Assembly: GCA_963766725.1 (NCBI GenBank)
Contig: CAVYBK010000011.1
Span: forward strand, 62,001 to 126,000
Length of the DNA: 64,000 bases
DNA from: DATEOR01 sp963766725
Lineage (GTDB): Bacteria > Actinomycetota > Thermoleophilia > Gaiellales > Gaiellaceae
Reading direction: 5' to 3'
In this document: positions 62,406-64,000 of the stretch, piece after piece
How positions within the stretch are numbered: position 1 is the stretch's first letter
How the letters are laid out: each line of letters begins with the position of its first letter
Translations under genes and position numbers: made by a program
The notes under the pieces: model-generated
The model's input: the letters and a program-made list of their open reading frames with translations, nothing else
Databases searched by the model: none
Told to the model about the DNA's origin: nothing

Positions 62406-63037
62406 GCCCGGAGCTCTGCGAGGAAGGGGTTGCGCGCCAGCTCGTCGCCGAGTGTGGTCGGCGGGCCGTGGCCGGAGTAGACGACCGTTTCCGGAGGGAA
62501 GCGCTCGAGCAGGCGGCGGATCGAGTCGAGCAGCGAGTCCCAATCCCCGTCGGGGCGGTCGGTCCGCCCCACCGAGCCGGCGAACAGGACGTCTCCCGAG
62601 AAGAGCGCGCCGTCCGAGTAGAACGCGAGGTGGCCCGGGAGGTGGCCGGGAACTTTGAGGGTCTCGAACTCGATGCCGGCGAGATCGAGCCGCTCGTCGC
62701 CCTGGAGGAGCACGTCCGGCGTGAACGCCTCGAACGTCACGCCCGCCTCGGGATAGAGCTCGTTGATCCGCTGCGCGCGGTCGCTGTCCACCTCCGCCAT
62801 GTACACGGGCGCATGAGTGGCCCGCTGGAGCTCGGCCACGCCGCCGATGTGGTCGATGTCGGCGTGCGTGATGAGGATCGCGGCACAGCGAGCGCCCTCG
62901 AGCCCCTCCTCGATTCGCACCATCTCGCCCGGCCAGCCGGGGTCGACGACGAGGGCTTCACCGGCACCGGGGCGGCGGACGACGTAGCAATTCATCCCGA
63001 ATGGGCTCAATTCGAGCTGGGTGACGTCGAGGGCCAT
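62402..63037 (-). CDS. MBL-fold metallo-hydrolase (glyoxalase II-like)
   Basis: 211 residues. The binuclear metal motif THADIDHIGG is intact, with further ligands in VPGHLPGHLAFY, LFSGDVLFAG and YSGHGPPTTLG. Length and blocks match the small hydroxyacylglutathione hydrolase-like proteins often upstream of hisS. Physiological thioester unknown. ATG 63037 has TAGACT nine bases upstream and no ribosome site. Confidence 0.88.
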   Translation of the reverse strand: MALDVTQLELSPFGMNCYVVRRPGAGEALVVDPGWPGEMVRIEEGLEGARCAAILITHADIDHIGGVAELQRATHAPVYMAEVDSDRAQRINELYPEAGVTFEAFTPDVLLQGDERLDLAGIEFETLKVPGHLPGHLAFYSDGALFSGDVLFAGSVGRTDRPDGDWDSLLDSIRRLLERFPPETVVYSGHGPPTTLGDELARNPFLAELRA

Positions 63038-63046
63038 CGGGCGCTG

Positions 63047-63073
63047 AGTCTAACGGGGCGTCGCGGTTAGACT
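63047..63073. promoter_or_regulatory. Symmetric divergent leaderless promoter pair
   Basis: AGTCTAAC (63047-63054) and GTTAGACT (63066-63073) form a perfect 8-bp inverted repeat with an 11-base spacer. Each arm gives GTTAGACT reading outward, so TAGACT is a -10 candidate nine bases before the MBL gene's ATG and eight bases before the cupin gene's ATG. The dyad could also bind a regulator. Confidence 0.6.
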
Positions 63074-63081
63074 GGCGCGGA

Positions 63082-63414
63082 ATGGAGAGCTGGCGGCTCC
63101 CCGAGATCGCGACTCCCACGGGCACCCGCTCACCGGTCGTCCTCAAGAGCGAGGACGAGGCGCGGGCGGTCCTCATCGGCCTCGATCCGGGGCAGGAGCT
63201 CGGCGACCATCAGGTCAAGGAGCACGCTTGGCTCCTCGTCGTCGAGGGCGCCGTGCGGGTCGCGAGCGCCGACGGCGAAATCGAGGCTCCCGCAGGCACG
63301 CTCGCCCACTTCGAGCCGAACGAGCGCCACTCGGTGGCGAGCGACGGCGGAGCGAAGGTTCTCCTGCTGCTGGCGCCCTGGCCGGGGCCCGGGCACTTCC
63401 GCGGCAGCAGCTAG
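63082..63414 (+). CDS. Small cupin domain protein
   Basis: 110 residues, single cupin: VLIGLDPGQELGDHQVKEHAWLLVVEG is box 1 (metal ligands His-x-x-x-x-x-His region) and AGTLAHFEPNERHSVAS box 2 with the second His. No recognisable partner domain. ATG 63082 has only TAGACT upstream, suggesting leaderless translation. It ends three bases from the convergent methyltransferase gene. Confidence 0.75.
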   Translation: MESWRLPEIATPTGTRSPVVLKSEDEARAVLIGLDPGQELGDHQVKEHAWLLVVEGAVRVASADGEIEAPAGTLAHFEPNERHSVASDGGAKVLLLLAPWPGPGHFRGSS

Positions 63415-63416
63415 CC

Positions 63417-64000
63417 CTAGCGCTCGAAGAGAAAGAGGCCGAAGCCGAGAATCTCGCGGCCGCCGAGCTCCCGGTAGCGGGCGCGGCCGTTCGCAATCCA
63501 TTCGCGCAGCTCGGCGATCCCCTCTTCGCCCTCGTGCTTCTCCGCGTAGCGCTCCCCGTTGCGAGCCCAGGCGTCCTCGTAGGCGTCCCAGTCGTCGACG
63601 CTGCTCGTGACCGCGCGCTTGAGGTCGAGCCCGGCTTCCACGGCGGCTTCGATCGTCCCCTCGTAGTCCTTCAGCTCCTCCCGCGCAGCGCCGAGCGCGA
63701 CGAGATACTCCGCGGTCGGCTCCTCGCGCCAGTAGCCCTCGCCGAAGAGGAGCTTGCCCCCGCTCGCGACATAGCCGGAGAGAACGGCGAGCGTCCCTCC
63801 CACTCCGCCTCTGAAGGAGACGCCGCCCGTGCTGACGACGAGGTCGAAAGCGCCCGGCTCCGGCGCGTATTCGCGCACGTCCTCTTCAAGCAGCACGACT
63901 TTCGACTCGGGGACGCGGGCCTCGGCCTGCCGGCGCGCCTCCGCGAGGACGGCCGGCGAGTTGTCGAGCCCGGTGGCGCGCACATCGGGATAGCGCTCGA
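63417..64000 (-). CDS. Class I SAM-dependent methyltransferase, 5' end outside the window
   Basis: At least 190 residues; the start lies beyond the right edge. YPDVRATGLDNSPAVLAEARRQA gives the acidic loop that binds the SAM ribose, and PGAFDLVVSTGGVSFRGG the post-IV region; the glycine-rich motif I is outside. The C-terminal half (YRELGGREILGFGLFLFER) matches small-molecule methyltransferases. Substrate unknown. Confidence 0.8.
   Translation of the reverse strand, partial: ERYPDVRATGLDNSPAVLAEARRQAEARVPESKVVLLEEDVREYAPEPGAFDLVVSTGGVSFRGGVGGTLAVLSGYVASGGKLLFGEGYWREEPTAEYLVALGAAREELKDYEGTIEAAVEAGLDLKRAVTSSVDDWDAYEDAWARNGERYAEKHEGEEGIAELREWIANGRARYRELGGREILGFGLFLFER

Overview
This 64 kb window is very GC-rich and gene-dense. 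It contains no rRNA, tRNA, insertion sequence, phage or CRISPR array. The gene content and order point to an actinobacterium, most likely of the Thermoleophilia (Gaiellales/Solirubrobacterales-like). Supporting runs are alaS-ruvX-mltG-aro, efp-(accB)-accC-nusB, and tlyA-nadK-recN-steA-steB-pyrG. Other supports are a SigF/SigB-type sigma factor with an RsbW-like partner, an imuB/dnaE2 mutasome, bacterial glyQ/glyS, and GTG/ATG starts in four-base overlaps. The class assignment is inference from gene order, not from a marker gene.

Layout. 0-8 kb: a partial class V aminotransferase, an EEP hydrolase, a YdeI-like protein and an FAD oxidoreductase, then the SOS mutagenesis cassette dnaE2/DUF6504/imuB headed by two LexA-type boxes. 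8-12.5 kb: a MarR regulator divergent from yceI, a flavin reductase and two extradiol-type (MhqO- and CatE-like) proteins, probably a quinone/catechol defence locus; then comB. 12.5-15.5 kb: a rhomboid protease, a PLD-family protein with an apparent ACG start, and a broken GH26-like glycosidase. 15.5-28.9 kb: pyruvate phosphate dikinase with its regulatory kinase/phosphorylase, glyQS, recO, glutaredoxin, an esterase, mutM, a frameshifted deoA, deoB and ald. 28.9-51 kb: a long minus-strand housekeeping block (pepT, pyrG, cell-envelope glycosyltransferase, steB/steA, recN, nadK, tlyA, ispA, nusB, accC, a carboxyltransferase-BCCP fusion, efp, pepQ, aroQ, aroKB, aroC, aroE, mltG, ruvX). 51-64 kb: alaS, a sigma-factor module, mnmA, lepB, an envelope/coiled-coil cluster, aspS, hisS, an MBL hydrolase, a cupin and a partial methyltransferase.

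Points that stand out. (1) The accB position is filled by a 605-residue fusion of a carboxyltransferase domain with a full BCCP; the carboxyltransferase part has lost key metal-ligand residues. (2) Many operon heads carry a -10-like TAGAAT-type hexamer 6-10 nt before the start codon and no Shine-Dalgarno sequence, which suggests widespread leaderless transcription. In three places the upstream gene's TAG stop is part of this hexamer. (3) A 53-bp intergenic element is repeated upstream of dnaE2 and accC. (4) mnmA carries an N-terminal domain that looks like a cysteine-less IscU/NifU remnant. (5) Several otherwise well-conserved genes (aroC, ruvX, deoA, the tail of the glycosyltransferase, possibly ispA) are broken by single-base indels. 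As two of these are housekeeping genes, consensus errors are more likely than true decay.

I found no clear previously undescribed multi-gene system. The best candidates for new biology are the degenerate carboxyltransferase-BCCP fusion, the imuA-less mutasome with DUF6504, and the MnmA fusion.
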